A stretch of DNA of 64,000 bases, taken from assembly GCF_032854445.1 (NCBI RefSeq), contig NW_027017959.1:248001-312000 (forward strand). Reading direction: 5' to 3'. The DNA comes from Liolophura sinensis (lineage: Eukaryota > Mollusca > Polyplacophora > Chitonida > Chitonidae). Both the position numbers and the translations under genes were made by a program. The notes beneath the pieces are model-generated. The model was given only the letters and a program-made list of their open reading frames with translations. It had not been told where the DNA came from and ran no database searches. Of this stretch, positions 45,988 to 56,087 are shown piece after piece. How positions within the stretch are numbered: position 1 is the first letter of the stretch; each line of letters starts with the position of its first letter.

Positions 45988-46495
45988 ATGAGCCGTATGA
46001 TCCAGAGGAACATAAGTACAACGAATCCGGAAGGCCCGAAGGAAGAGGAGAGGGTGACAGCGGATTCTACGAATGACAGCCCTGCGAAGAATCCCCAAAA
46101 AGTCGCTGCGGGTCGAGCGGGTGCTGCAGCGAGAAAGGCCAAGTCTGAAAAGCTCACGGACGATCTTCGCGAAGCTAAGGCTGCTTTGCTTGGCGCAGCT
46201 GATTCTACTAAGAAACAGCCGAAGGAACCGGATTCTACGAAGGAGTGGGAAGCCACAGATTTTGCGAAGGGACGATTCTACGAAGGAACGGGCACACCAA
46301 ATCACCCACTGGAGGGCGCCCCTGGCGTTATTAGGCGTTGGCAGCCTTGCAGTGTTAGTGTTGCTACGCGTGTGGCGCAGCCGCGATACAGCACAACAAG
46401 ATATTACGCCTGTTCCTTCGCAAGAACAGAAACTCCATTTAAATACACGTCGCGACCCTTTCTATATAGAGCGACATGTCTACTCCACCCGGTGA
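45988..46495 (+). pseudogene. Maverick gene M9, basic helix plus single membrane segment, frameshifted
   Basis: The likely start is ATG 45,988. The first frame is Lys/Ala/Glu-rich (PQKVAAGRAGAAARKAK). The hydrophobic segment LALLGVGSLAVLVLLRVW appears in a different frame at about 46,318-46,371 and runs on to 46,495, so a shift near 46,290 separates the halves. Repeats of gattctac(t/g)aa in the DNA (46,058, 46,201, 46,231, 46,273) suggest slippage. A small membrane protein; function unknown. Confidence 0.55.
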
Positions 46496-46880
46496 CGGGA
46501 AAGTGCTAGTCAACGCGGCCTACCACGCCGCTGTGGTCTATCTCCTGGCTACCGGGTACGCTCGTCTCGGCCGGATGTTCCTGAAAGGAGCCTTCCCGAA
46601 GCTAGACTTAACACCCCGTGACGTCGGCATGGTCATAGCACATGTAGGCCTGGCCATGTTTTCGAAGGAGGGGGCTCCTTCCTCCCAATATAATCAAGTA
46701 GTAATGGCCTCCATCGCAAAGATGATGGGCGGTGCCCTCGTCAACGCTCTGGTCGTCAGCGGGAGCAACTATATGTTTTCGATGCTAAGGAGTTCCGGTG
46801 TCGACGATGAGCGGAGGCGCCATAACCGCTGTAGAGCAGCTCCAAGCCGCCCAGGAAAAATGGGCCGGAAAGCGTACTGA
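46476..46880 (+). CDS. Maverick gene M10, 134-residue protein with hydrophobic segments
   Basis: Open from ATG 46,476. Three hydrophobic stretches (residues about 12-28, 50-62 and 75-98) flank a conserved-looking LDLTPRDVGM motif. The basic C-terminal 25 residues overlap M11 by about 74 bp and may be read-through beyond the ancestral end. Probably a membrane or virion protein; I recall similar small proteins beside Maverick integrases but cannot name one. Confidence 0.55.
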   Translation: MSTPPGDGKVLVNAAYHAAVVYLLATGYARLGRMFLKGAFPKLDLTPRDVGMVIAHVGLAMFSKEGAPSSQYNQVVMASIAKMMGGALVNALVVSGSNYMFSMLRSSGVDDERRRHNRCRAAPSRPGKMGRKAY

Positions 46881-47151
46881 GCGCTTGGACTGGATCAATG
46901 ATGAACTCCGCCGCCAGGGCCACGCTGTCCAAACGTTCCGAGATGTCGACGCTGCAATCCGCGAGTATTCTAGGGTCACGGGCAAAACTCTTACACGCGA
47001 TGCATGCGACGCGCTGCTGGGCTCAGAGCCACAGCTCTCCGATTTCTATGTGCCTAGTAAACACCAAAATTGCAAAACTCACCAAGTAATCCGAACTGAC
47101 TGTGCCGGACTCGCCATCGAGCTCCTCGCCGTATGGCAGGCACGATCTTAG
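46807..47151 (+). CDS. Maverick gene M11, 114 residues, unknown
   Basis: ATG 46,807 (MSGGAITAVEQL) is preferred over the upstream GTG at 46,798. Helical and charged (EKWAGKRTERLDWINDELRR), then RVTGKTLTRDACDALLG, ending in a short tail with three Cys and one His. It lies between M10 and the integrase on the same strand. Could be a DNA-binding accessory; no motif settles it. Confidence 0.5.
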   Translation: MSGGAITAVEQLQAAQEKWAGKRTERLDWINDELRRQGHAVQTFRDVDAAIREYSRVTGKTLTRDACDALLGSEPQLSDFYVPSKHQNCKTHQVIRTDCAGLAIELLAVWQARS

Positions 47152-47244
47152 TAGTGAGGTGGTTCTACGCACGCAAATACGCCGGATGATTAACATCTTT
47201 TTCGTCGCAAATCTGTTAGAGGGCTGCTAAAATACCTTGATGAC

Positions 47245-47820
47245 ATGGCTAATAGGGTGTCTGCTCGCCTGGCAAATATCTACTACAGCCCTCGTGGGTA
47301 CTGGAAGGGCCGCGCGGCCATCCAGAAACTTGCCACTGCGGCTAAAGTCTCCGAAGATGTGGTCCGGGCGTAGCTGGAAAAGCAGGCTATCTGGCAGATA
47401 TACCTGCCCCGTCCCAGAAAAATACCGAGGCCTATGTTCGATGTTTCCACGCCGAATGACATCCACCAAGCTGATCTTCTATTTCTACCACATGATCGGC
47501 GAGGCCGGAAGCTGTATAAGTACGCGCTGACAGTTGTTGATGTCGCTTCTCGCTACAAGGAGGCGGAACCTCTGGCTACTAAAGATTCCAAAGAAGTCGC
47601 TGATGCTCTCTCTCGCATTTACAAGCGGGGACCCCTGGGATGGCCGAAGCTTCTCCAAGTTGACCCTGAGCGCATATTCATGGGAGGAGTGAGCCAACTG
47701 CTGGCCAAACACGATGTCACAGTCCGCCGAGGCCGCGTGGATATCCACCAAGACCAAAGCATAGTGGAGCACTTCAACCGTACTCTGGCTGAGCGGCTCT
47801 TTGGGCATAAGTACGCTTAG
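47245..47820 (+). pseudogene. Maverick integrase (rve, DDE type), two nonsense codons, 3' end deleted
   Basis: From ATG 47,245 the N-terminal helical domain (YYSPRGYWKGRAAIQKLA) is followed by TAG at 47,371-47,373. The catalytic core is open at 47,374-47,817: first Asp in HQADLLFLP, second in LLQVDPERIF, Glu in SIVEHFNRTLAERLFGH, 34 residues after the second Asp. A TAG at 47,818 ends it, and the sequence turns into the opposite-strand polymerase about 15-50 bases later, so the C-terminal domain is lost. It would integrate the element at staggered cuts. Confidence 0.88.
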
Positions 47821-50416
47821 GAGATGCGCCTCCCTCTTTCAAGACCTTCATATTTGCTACGCCGGGGGTGGTCTTGGGGGTAATCTGAGGTGTCGTACAG
47901 GTTTGCATTCTCAGCCATATCCTTATAAACATTCTCAGTCTGAATCTCGAGTAGCAGACTATCCGTGTCAGTGTAGAGGAGCTGGCATAGCTCTCCGTAC
48001 TGGGCCTTCATGTGGTTGTAGTAGAAGTCGTACATCAAGTGCTTGGAGAGATCTAGAATGCTCATGCCAACCTAGATAGGTCGGTTTAGGACTAGACGGG
48101 TCTTGTGCATCTGAATCGCTGCGAGGCCATCATCAAATATGTTTGCCCGTGCGAAGCTCTGGCTGGCTATCAAGCGTCGGAGCTTGTCGTCTTCTCCAGA
48201 GCGTACCAGCTTGACGTCCACACGCTTCCGAAGGTTCTCCATAGTTTTTCCGAAGACCGAGTTGTTCATTAGCTTGTACAGGTCCTTCTCGAATTTACTC
48301 GCGGCCGTTTTTCAGAGCTCGGTGTTTATCCTGATATAGGGTTCCATCCAAGGGCTCTGGGCGAATCTCAGGGCGCGATGAACCTTTGTCAGGCGCATTC
48401 CCAGAGATAGATACAGCTGTAGGTTGCGGTAGTGCAGGACGTACAGTTCCTTGTTCCGGAGGTTGGGGACCAGCTTTTCGACCTCGGTAGGCGCTTTCTT
48501 ACCGAGATAGTCCGACATCCACTCCTTCTGGACCAGCAGACGCTCCGGGGGTAATGGGTAGCCGTTATGTGCGTTAGATGATACCTAGGGTTACCTCGAA
48601 GATGTAACCCTCAGGACTGTCGTGGGGTTGGGTAGCAATCGTCTCACCAAGACACTGCGCGTCACCTACCCACTGGAAGCCGCCCGTTGGAAGAAACTGA
48701 CTCATAGCCCAGCCATATAGTTTATTGGCGTCTAGGTATTGGATGTAGGTGTTTGGACTTTCGGGATTGTATCCCTCCACCTGCGGATTATTGGCTTTGG
48801 TGTATCGCTTACTTACCATGGAGATACCTCCTCGCAACCGCTTCTCAATGAAGAGATGTTGGTCATAGTCCTTCAACAGCTCCAGCTCTACCCTTGTTGA
48901 ACAGCACATCCCACGAGAGACCTGGGCTCGTAAAGTAGTGAGCAGGGTCCAATCCATACTGCTGTAAACAAGGCTCCGGAAGGCCTCAAACACATCAGCT
49001 AATAGGAGCACGTCTGTGCGGCAGTAAAGGTCTGTGTAGTCTCCCAGATTGGTGCAGTCAAATACCTTCCATACATGTTGAGCATGGATGTAGTCCTCAT
49101 CGCTAATGCCTGAGACTTTGAGCTTACTGTAGAAAGCCTCTTTGGGTAGGAGGCTGGACTCGTCGAAGCGCTCCCAGGAGTCCATATACTCATAGGGGTA
49201 GACACCCTTGCGCATGAGTAACTTGCATTTTTCTTCGGCAGCCTCATACGTTATGGCCGCGCCTCTGTACTTACCGGTGATATGGCAGTAATCGTGCACA
49301 GAATCGGCGCCTAGAGGCTTCTCCTGGGGCATTTCCACCCTCACCGCCGTCTGGCCAATCCCACGGCATTCTGGCTTATGCGCCTCGAGCAGGTCCTCCC
49401 TTGTGTAACCGTGTAGACAACGCTCGCAGAAGTGTTTGCAATGGTGTGCCTTACTTTCTTGGAACAGGAGACGATTGAGATCTTCTATCTACCTATAATG
49501 GAATTTACCTGCCTTCCCAATCAGCAGCAGATTGATTCGGGGCGTGTCGCCGGGCTGCTTGCTGAGACGAACACGTTGATGGCGAGGTCGTTCTTTTCCT
49601 CCACTTTAGGGATCTGAGAGATGGGTGTGGGGGCGTCGATCCCCCCAAAGTCAAGGCCATCATTGGTGGGATACTTTGTTGGTCTCTGAGGGTGCCCGGC
49701 GGCTGGAAATAAGGCAGACCGGAGTGCCCATCGGAGGCAGCTGTCGTCTTTGTTCTTCACATTGACGACTACTTTCTTGTTACTCACAGCTGCAGGTAGG
49801 GGGATGTAGGACCCGCCTCTCAGCCGCTGATACCTTGCAATGTCAAAACAGAGTGTTTGCACGCTATTGACAACCCACCCTGACCCTCGCTGTGTCTAGT
49901 ACCTCCTGGATCGTGGGGAAGGCCTTATCTAGAGCCCCGTCAATGTCACCGGCCCCTAGGAGGGCCTCCTGTTTGCTGTGGAGTACTGGGCTGGTATACT
50001 CTTCACTGCCATCGGCGTTGTCCTTTCGCAACTGAACCCTGAGGCCTAGTTGGGACTTAACCCCGTTGAGTGCCAGGATCTCTTCTTCTAGCTTCTGGCG
50101 AATAATGGTTCGTATTTCTTCTAAGAATGCTACGGGGTCCGTCCAAACACCTTCGGGTACGTCCATCTGCCAGACCCAGAGGAGATTCCTTATGGCCCTG
50201 CCGGTGTTAGTGAATTCTAGTTTCTTTTCACCTAGCACTTCCTCCAACTCCTCGTCACTGAGGAAGGCCTTGTTGTCTTGCTTCCACTTAGCCTTCCACT
50301 TGGCCCCGGCCGTTTTATACCTGTCGAGGAACCCCTGCAATTCCTGCAATGCGGGACCGTGGGTACTTGGGCTGCACACCTATGAGCGTCTTACAATTAT
50401 TGTAACCCTTTGGCAT
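47817..50416 (-). pseudogene. Maverick protein-primed family B DNA polymerase, decayed and 3' truncated
   Basis: The likely start is ATG 50,416. Open pieces run at 50,379-49,864, 49,862-49,521, 49,344-48,574, 48,518-48,312, 48,269-48,072 and 48,065-47,817, with shifts or stops between them. Visible parts are a C/H motif DYCHITGKYRG (about 49,290), an exonuclease-type Asp in LGDYTDLYCRTDVLLLADVF, palm motif A in YLDANKLYGWAMSQ (Asp codon 48,730-48,732), motif B in MNNSVFGKTMENL, and motif C in YTDTDSLLLE (about 47,955-47,985). The 3' end is fused to the integrase. This enzyme would replicate the linear genome from a terminal protein. Confidence 0.9.
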
Positions 50417-50492
50417 GTTGTTGTATACACAATTGGTGTAGAAGCGTATCTGGTGCAATGGGTATGTCTGACAGAACCCAGAAGCGGGGAAG

Positions 50493-50569
50493 GGGGGCTG
50501 GGAGCCTCTATTTGCTAAGGGGAGGGCCCAAGGGGAGGGTGGTCCAGAACTCCTATTCTGTATACTACT
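50493..50569 (-). repeat. Maverick right terminal inverted repeat
   Basis: Reverse complement of 38,650-38,726 with two differences. It is followed directly by TGTTG at 50,570-50,574, the second copy of the target duplication. Confidence 0.95.
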
Positions 50570-51170
50570 TGTTGTTTTCACGGACGAAAGCCGCTTCTGC
50601 CTGTTCTGAGCCGATGGCAGACAGAGAGTTTACCATAGAAGAGGCGAACGAACGGCTGCATCATGCTTTCAGGAGATGGTACCATTTGGTGGCGGCAGTG
50701 TGATGGTGTGGGGTGGGACTTCTTGAGAGGAACGGATACAACTAGTCATCATCTACGGGAACCTAAGAGTTGAACGTTACGTGGATGAAATTTTACGTCC
50801 TGTTGTCCTGCCATTCCTTCAGCAGTAGCCACGTGGTGTCCTGTACCAACATCACAACGCCAGACCCCATGCAGCTCGAGTTGTGCAGAACTTCCTGGAC
50901 GCCAACGACGTCAACGTCTTGCCTTGGCCTGCACATTCCGCAGATATGTCCCCCATAGAACACTTTTGGGATATCATGGGTCGTCCAGTAAGACAATGGC
51001 CATACCTTACAGCCAACTGACAAGAACTGGCGTTCGCTCTCGAAAATCAATGGCAACGAATCCCATGTCATCTCATCAGATAACTTTTTCTGTGTGTCGG
51101 AGAGTTTTTGCATGCATTGAAGGAAGGGGTAGCCACACGCAATATTGATTGGTGTTGATACTGACTGACT
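50570..51170 (+). pseudogene. Tc1/mariner element 5, right part
   Basis: Continues the transposase cut at 38,649: first catalytic Asp (FTDESRFCLF) with a TGA soon after, GGGSVMVWGG, then the second-Asp region (YHHNARPHAARVVQ, Asp changed to His), SPIEHFW with the catalytic Glu, and a C-terminal GRGSHTQY. Several stops. No right terminus was identified beyond about 51,170. Confidence 0.8.
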
Positions 51171-51639
51171 TAAAAAATAATCAACTTTTTTCTGCCCCTT
51201 GTTAAGCAAGTGTGACCTCGCCTATTAAAGCATGCCGTATGTAGGTTATGTCACGACAGAGCCAAATATTTTCTAAGCAAAAAATGTGAAAAAGAAATAT
51301 TGTATTAGCCTTTGGGAATCGCAAATGTCGAGATAGTTTGAATGAAGTCCATGTTTTGCAGCTTTAAAAGTTCTCTGAAGCTTTCAATTGTATTTATTAG
51401 GGTCAGGAATTATAAATTACCTCTGAATCGATTTTTAAAAAATACATAACGTTTTCCTGGGTTTTCTAAGTTCTAAAATTAAAATCTGTTTTTAAAGCTA
51501 GGTGTTTAACTATTTTAGGTAACTTTAACTCAGACACTTGTTGTTAACCATTATACTGAGATGCCACCTAACCAGCTAACCTTTTAAACGGGAGTTATCT
51601 CAAGTGAGATAATTGGGTGAGGCCCTGTTCTTGAGACAT
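51171..51639. other. unrecognised stretch
   Basis: AT-rich, with no gene or repeat recognised; it may contain the worn end of Tc1/mariner 5. Confidence 0.45.
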
Positions 51640-52912
51640 TAAGGTTAATTTTATAGAAATAACACAGCTACTTCAATTATTAAATGTACCGACCAGGATA
51701 GCACAGTTGGTAGAGCGTCCGCTTCGGGACTGGTAGATCCAGGATCAATCCTTGATCGAGTCACACCTAAGACTTTAAAAGAGGAATTTGTAACTTTCTC
51801 GCTTGGCGTTCAGCATGAAGGGAAAGGGAAACGTAGCGCAACGACTGGTTGACCCGTATCAGTTTAATGGCTCGGGCATGGCAGCTTAATTGCCTTCGGT
51901 AAATCGCCTCAGCACTAGATAAAAGAGCGGTGGAAATCCGTCCTGCTACAAGGAGGCATATTACACATACATGCACCCTAAGGATTAGTCATCATACGAC
52001 GTTAAATCCCAAGCACTCACTCACTCAATTATTAAATCCTTTGTCTAAAGAAGCTCACCTAAATACATCTGACGAAGATAAAATAGCTCTTAAGCATTAC
52101 TCACTTTAAAGGACTTATTGTAATGAAGTGGCGGCTCCTCTATCCGCATAAATTGCTCTGGATACAGCGCTTCAGATTGCGGCCGTTCGTGTTTCATTGT
52201 CTGAAAGTGTATATTCCTCAGAACATTTCTTCGTCATCTACCCAAATGCATAATTTAAAACGACAATTACTTAAATTGTCTATAATAATGAGCGATAATA
52301 TTTCCCATAATCCCCTATGGAGCAGTAAAATATAAATGAATAAGGGCAAGAGAGTGGAAAATTTTTTTCGAAGGCGGAACGATGTTGTTTCAGTGATGGT
52401 TCTAATACCAGGTTTTTCTTGGAGAGTGCATGACGATCTTTTTGACCATTTTCCTATTATCCTGGAGCATCTCACTTATAATTCTTTGGAACGTGTAGCT
52501 AGGTGGAAATGCGATAAAGCAGATTGGACCGCATTTGAGGTGTTCTGCGAGGCTGATGTAACCTCAGAGACTCTCACTGCAGCTGATGACCCTTTGTTAA
52601 ACTTTTATGAAATTGTCTTACGAGCTGCGGATAAAACTATCCCCAAGACCTCGACAAATCCAAAATCCAAGAGTGAAACCTAGTACTACAATTTTGACTG
52701 TCGCAAAGCCACAAACACCGCAAAAGGTTGACGGCAGGTGTAACCGTTGTTCCACTCATAATAATATAAACCAGGTATTTAGAGCTAAAGTTCGCCAATT
52801 ACTTAAGTGCTCTTGTTAACCTAACTGTATTTCAGGCATTACGTCAAAAACTCATGCGTAAGGTCTGAAACATGGTTCAGAGAAAGTTTAGCATTTGAAA
52901 GATGGAGATAAT
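51640..52912 (+). mobile_element. LINE copy 10 (endonuclease and linker), with SINE-B
   Basis: The endonuclease start is recognisable at 51,640-51,685 and continues after SINE-B at 52,038. The better stretch, 52,336-52,683, holds FSWRVHDDL, DHFPIILEHLTYN and VARWKCDKADWTAFEVFCEAD, in register with other copies. It stops before the RT. Confidence 0.75.
51686..52024 (+). mobile_element. SINE-B copy 3 with 13-bp target duplication
   Basis: tRNA-like head (gatagcacagttggtagagc, gatccaggatcaatcc), body as at 19,549, tail ctcactcac. Perfect flanking repeat tcaattattaaat at 51,673-51,685 and 52,025-52,037. Confidence 0.92.
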
Positions 52913-53381
52913 GTATTAACTTAACTATCTGAGTACCGCCATTTGTCACCATTTCTTAACATTTTCAATACTTAAAATGTTCAACATTGTCAACATTTAG
53001 GTATGTAGTTCATCTGGCATAGGTCACAAATTGTTACAGATGACCATGATACCATGTCGATCATTGCATAAATCGTTAAATGACATCCATTTACACTTGT
53101 ACTTTTCCGGGTAATGAAGACGTTTAGTCCTGTGCAAGTCAGTAGTAAATACAACTTTTCATAATAGTTACATACTGTGGTATTATAGCTTTTATTTCAT
53201 GTCCTTAGAAGCATTTAACATGCATATAGAAAGTGTTAAAATATAAGACATTTGTTAGCTTTCAATATAGTTGTTATGTCAAACATTAGTTTAAAGTTAT
53301 ATTTAACCCCTACGTTATTGCATACAGTATCCTTAACATGCACTGACCTCCACCGTAACATGGCATTAGGTGGTAAATATA
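52913..53381. other. unrecognised stretch
   Basis: Nothing recognised. Confidence 0.45.
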
Positions 53382-54457
53382 TTCCGAACAAAAATATAAG
53401 CGCAACACTTTTGTTTTGCAATATTTCACAAAATAATGCTTTGACTTTTGTCAATATAGTAGGGAGGGGTGGTCAACAGCAAAAACATACACCTGTGTAC
53501 ATTCCAGTCTCCAAAACCAAAGTGTTGTCGATTTCAAGCCTTTTCGCCATTTTCACCCGTCGGACAGGTGTAGTCCTATCTGTAGTATTCAGTGATCTGT
53601 GAGGTCTTTCCTGGCACTCCTTACTCTCAGGTGTACAAAAGGCCACCGGAACAGTATAAGTTTTGTACTACACGATCCTACCGTGTCCCAAAACCAACGA
53701 CAGCGCGCCATCGACATCTTCTATTCTGGCACGACCGTTACAGCCATCGATTAGTTGCGTCAGAAGACGTCATGAAGAATTCGGCACAACTAATCGCCGG
53801 TATGCCCGCCGAACGCGTGTAACGACTACCGACGAAGACTGCCATATTCGACTCCCCCATTAGCCACTGCCAAAGCTAGTGAAACAGTAATGCTCCATAA
53901 TAACCGGATTCCGCTCAAACGGTTCTGAATCGTCTCAGTGAAGCGACGCCGTAGACCACTCCTGTGCCCAGTAATCGGACCATTTGTCCGGCGCCATAGG
54001 GTAATCCCCATGTTGCTGCTGTGTGCAGAGCATTTCCACAGACCAAAGCCGTTGACGTGCTTGACTGAGCAGCGTATTCCCCAGTTCCCCTGATTTCCCC
54101 AAAAACCTGCAGGATGTCCTCGACCGGCTTGTTCGTCGGCGATTTCTAGTTCCAGGTAACATCGCAGGAGATGCGTTTGGCCCTCACCACAGGACTGGGA
54201 AAACAAGTCAAGTCACAGTTGGTCATCTCACTAGGTCTATGCGTCGACGATGTGTAGCAGTTCAACAGGCAAACGTCGCACTTGCTGGGTACCGAAGTGT
54301 TAAATTTCCCAAAATTACCTCTGCTTCCTAACCTGCCGCAGTGTTACCAGTTTCCATCTTTTATGGAAATGTATTGCTAAGAGAGAGTACATTATACGCC
54401 CGCGTGAAAAACGTTATTGAAAAGAATTTGATAAGGTGTTTATATTTTTGTTCAGTG
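53382..54457 (+). mobile_element. Tc1/mariner element 6, relic
   Basis: The termini pair as inverted repeats sharing gaacaaaaatataa, with TA at 53,380-53,381 and 54,458-54,459. About 1.08 kb, shorter than a full element. Inside, 53,660-53,870 still reads like a Tc1 N-terminal half (RRYARRTRVTTTDEDCHIRL, recalling the GRPR...DRYIR hook). The rest, including the catalytic region, is scrambled. Confidence 0.75.
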
Positions 54458-54492
54458 TATTTCATTTGATAATAAACAGTGCATTAAAAATA

Positions 54493-55121
54493 AGTTCCCT
54501 CCAAAGTAATGTTTGACATTTCCCAAGATATTTTCCCAATCGTTGTGAAATTTTGCACCCAGCATCTCAGTAAGCGAGACAACACACTGTAGCAAGGTTT
54601 ATCCTGTGGATAGGGATGTGATCCAATGAGCATGCGCAAACGCATTATCGGTCGGATTTTACAAACAGATTCAAGATAATTTTGACAGCCGGTACGACCA
54701 GATAATGCCAAAGTCTAGTATAGCCACCACGGTTTTCCGTCACACTCGCATCGTGTTAATAAGGCGTGTGATGTGATATTGAGGAATTACTAACCACTCC
54801 ACGTGAAGCTGATGCCTATCGTCGAACACCATTGTAACACGGCGATACACCGCTTCTTTAAGCTGGTTCCACAAATGTTCAATGGGACTGAGATCTGAAA
54901 CATTGTCGTCCATAAAAAAAATCTGTTGCCATCCTGAATCTGTACAATTTTCAAAATCCGACCGAGAATGCATTTGCACATGCTCAGTTGAGCACCTTTG
55001 TGTCTACAGGGTGATCCTTGCTACAGTGTGTTGACTTGATTACTGAAATACTGTAAGCAAAATTTCACAACAATTGGGCAAATATCTTGGTAAATGTCAA
55101 ACACAGTTTTTGGAGGGAACA
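54493..55121. mobile_element. 629-bp mariner-type derivative with about 150-bp inverted repeats
   Basis: The left arm (54,493-54,645) and right arm (54,969-55,121) match in reverse complement over roughly 150 bp, starting gttccctccaaa, with TA just outside (54,491-54,492 and 55,122-55,123). The core carries only the transposase C-terminus on the minus strand. It looks like an internal-deletion, non-autonomous derivative. Confidence 0.85.
54740..54979 (-). pseudogene. transposase C-terminal remnant within the 629-bp element
   Basis: DNVSDLSPIEHLWNQLKEAV matches the end of a Tc1-type DDE core, including the last catalytic Glu, followed by VIPQYHITRLINTMR. The N-terminal DNA-binding and first catalytic parts are gone. 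Confidence 0.7.
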
Positions 55122-55134
55122 TACATTTGATGTA

Positions 55135-56085
55135 ATGTTTTGACTGCCATAAACAGGAAATGGGTCTTTGTCAGGGCAGTATTCTATCACCAACTCTGTT
55201 TAGCATAAACATAAATAGTCTTGCTAAAACTGTAACAGGGTTCTTTGTATGTTGATGACTTCTCTTATATGCTACCGTGCTAAAAATATGAAAACATCGA
55301 CGTCAGCAGCAGCATTGTCTCAATAAAATGGAGAAATGGATGACTGAAAATGGTTTTATATTTTCAATGTCTAAACCATCGGTATGCCTTTTTGTAATAA
55401 ACGCAAACTTCGTCTTGACCTCGAGCTTCATTTTTGTGGTGAACAGATTAAAATTGTTGGAGAAATAAAACTTTTAAGTACGATATTTGATAGTAAACTA
55501 TATTTTTAGAGCAACTAAAAACTGTTTAAAGCAAGGGCTCTAGACATTTAGGCCGTGTCTAGCACCAGTTGTTGTGCTGACCAATCTGTTTCAGTAAATC
55601 TATATCGTTCTCTGGTGAGGTCCAATTTGGACTATGGTTCCATCATTTACGGTTCCGAAAGGAAGTCGTGTATTAAAATCTTGTATCCTGTTCACCATCG
55701 AGACTTAGCGTTGGTGCTTTTAGAACCTCACACAAAAAGAATTTATAATTTTTATAAATCCATATCAAAACTCCCTTTTACCGATTTTCGTTTTAATATT
55801 CTTACATAAATGTATATTCGTCACCTTTGGCTGGATGAGTAAGACCTTCAGATTCATAATGAATTGTGTAGTGTTCGCCTAGTTATTGGCTGTAATTTGT
55901 ATGTCTCGAAGAGACCAAGTAGTTTTAACGAGATGTCTCATGGGACATTTTTTTCTAACTCAGAATTTAATTCTTGATGGGGCCTGGTTGACTGTGTAGA
56001 CTTAAATCATTTGTTTAACAGCATCAATGGCGATGTTGTCATAAAGTATTTGAGGGACATCGGCTTATATCATAATTTATTTATT
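55135..56085 (+). pseudogene. LINE copy 11: RT palm to C-terminus, RNase H deleted
   Basis: RT block LCQGSILSPTLFSININSL at about 55,160-55,215, thumb region 55,555-55,800 (NLYRSLVRSNLDYGSIIYGS; ILYPVHHRDLALVLLEPH), then a jump to the C-terminal tail (LQIHNELCSVRLVIGCN; about 55,850-56,020). The RNase H portion between these is missing. Plus strand. Confidence 0.75.
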
Positions 56086-56087
56086 TA

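Larger units (their letters stand above)
38650..50569. mobile_element. Maverick/Polinton (adintovirus-like) element, decayed
   Basis: 11,920 bp bounded by 77-bp inverted repeats (38,650-38,726 and 50,493-50,569, two mismatches), ends AG...CT, and TGTTG duplications (38,645-38,649 and 50,570-50,574). The polymerase, integrase, packaging ATPase and capsid-type gene set is diagnostic of Maverick/Polinton elements, which are integrated relatives of double-stranded DNA viruses. Coding DNA is GC-richer than the flanks. The size is below the usual 15-20 kb, partly because of a deletion at 47.83-47.87 kb. From memory, similar gene sets occur in cnidarian genomes; this was not checked here. Confidence 0.93.

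Noticed and set aside
47245-47820. LTR retrotransposon integrase
   Set aside because: No LTRs, protease, gag or RT adjoin it; the neighbouring genes are Maverick-type.
38650-50569. Bacterial or viral contamination as the source of the GC-rich block
   Set aside because: It has matching termini, a target duplication inside a Tc1 copy, and decay by stops and shifts, all of which show genuine integration.
51686-51760. Functional tRNA gene
   Set aside because: It is the head of SINE-B with target duplications around the whole SINE.
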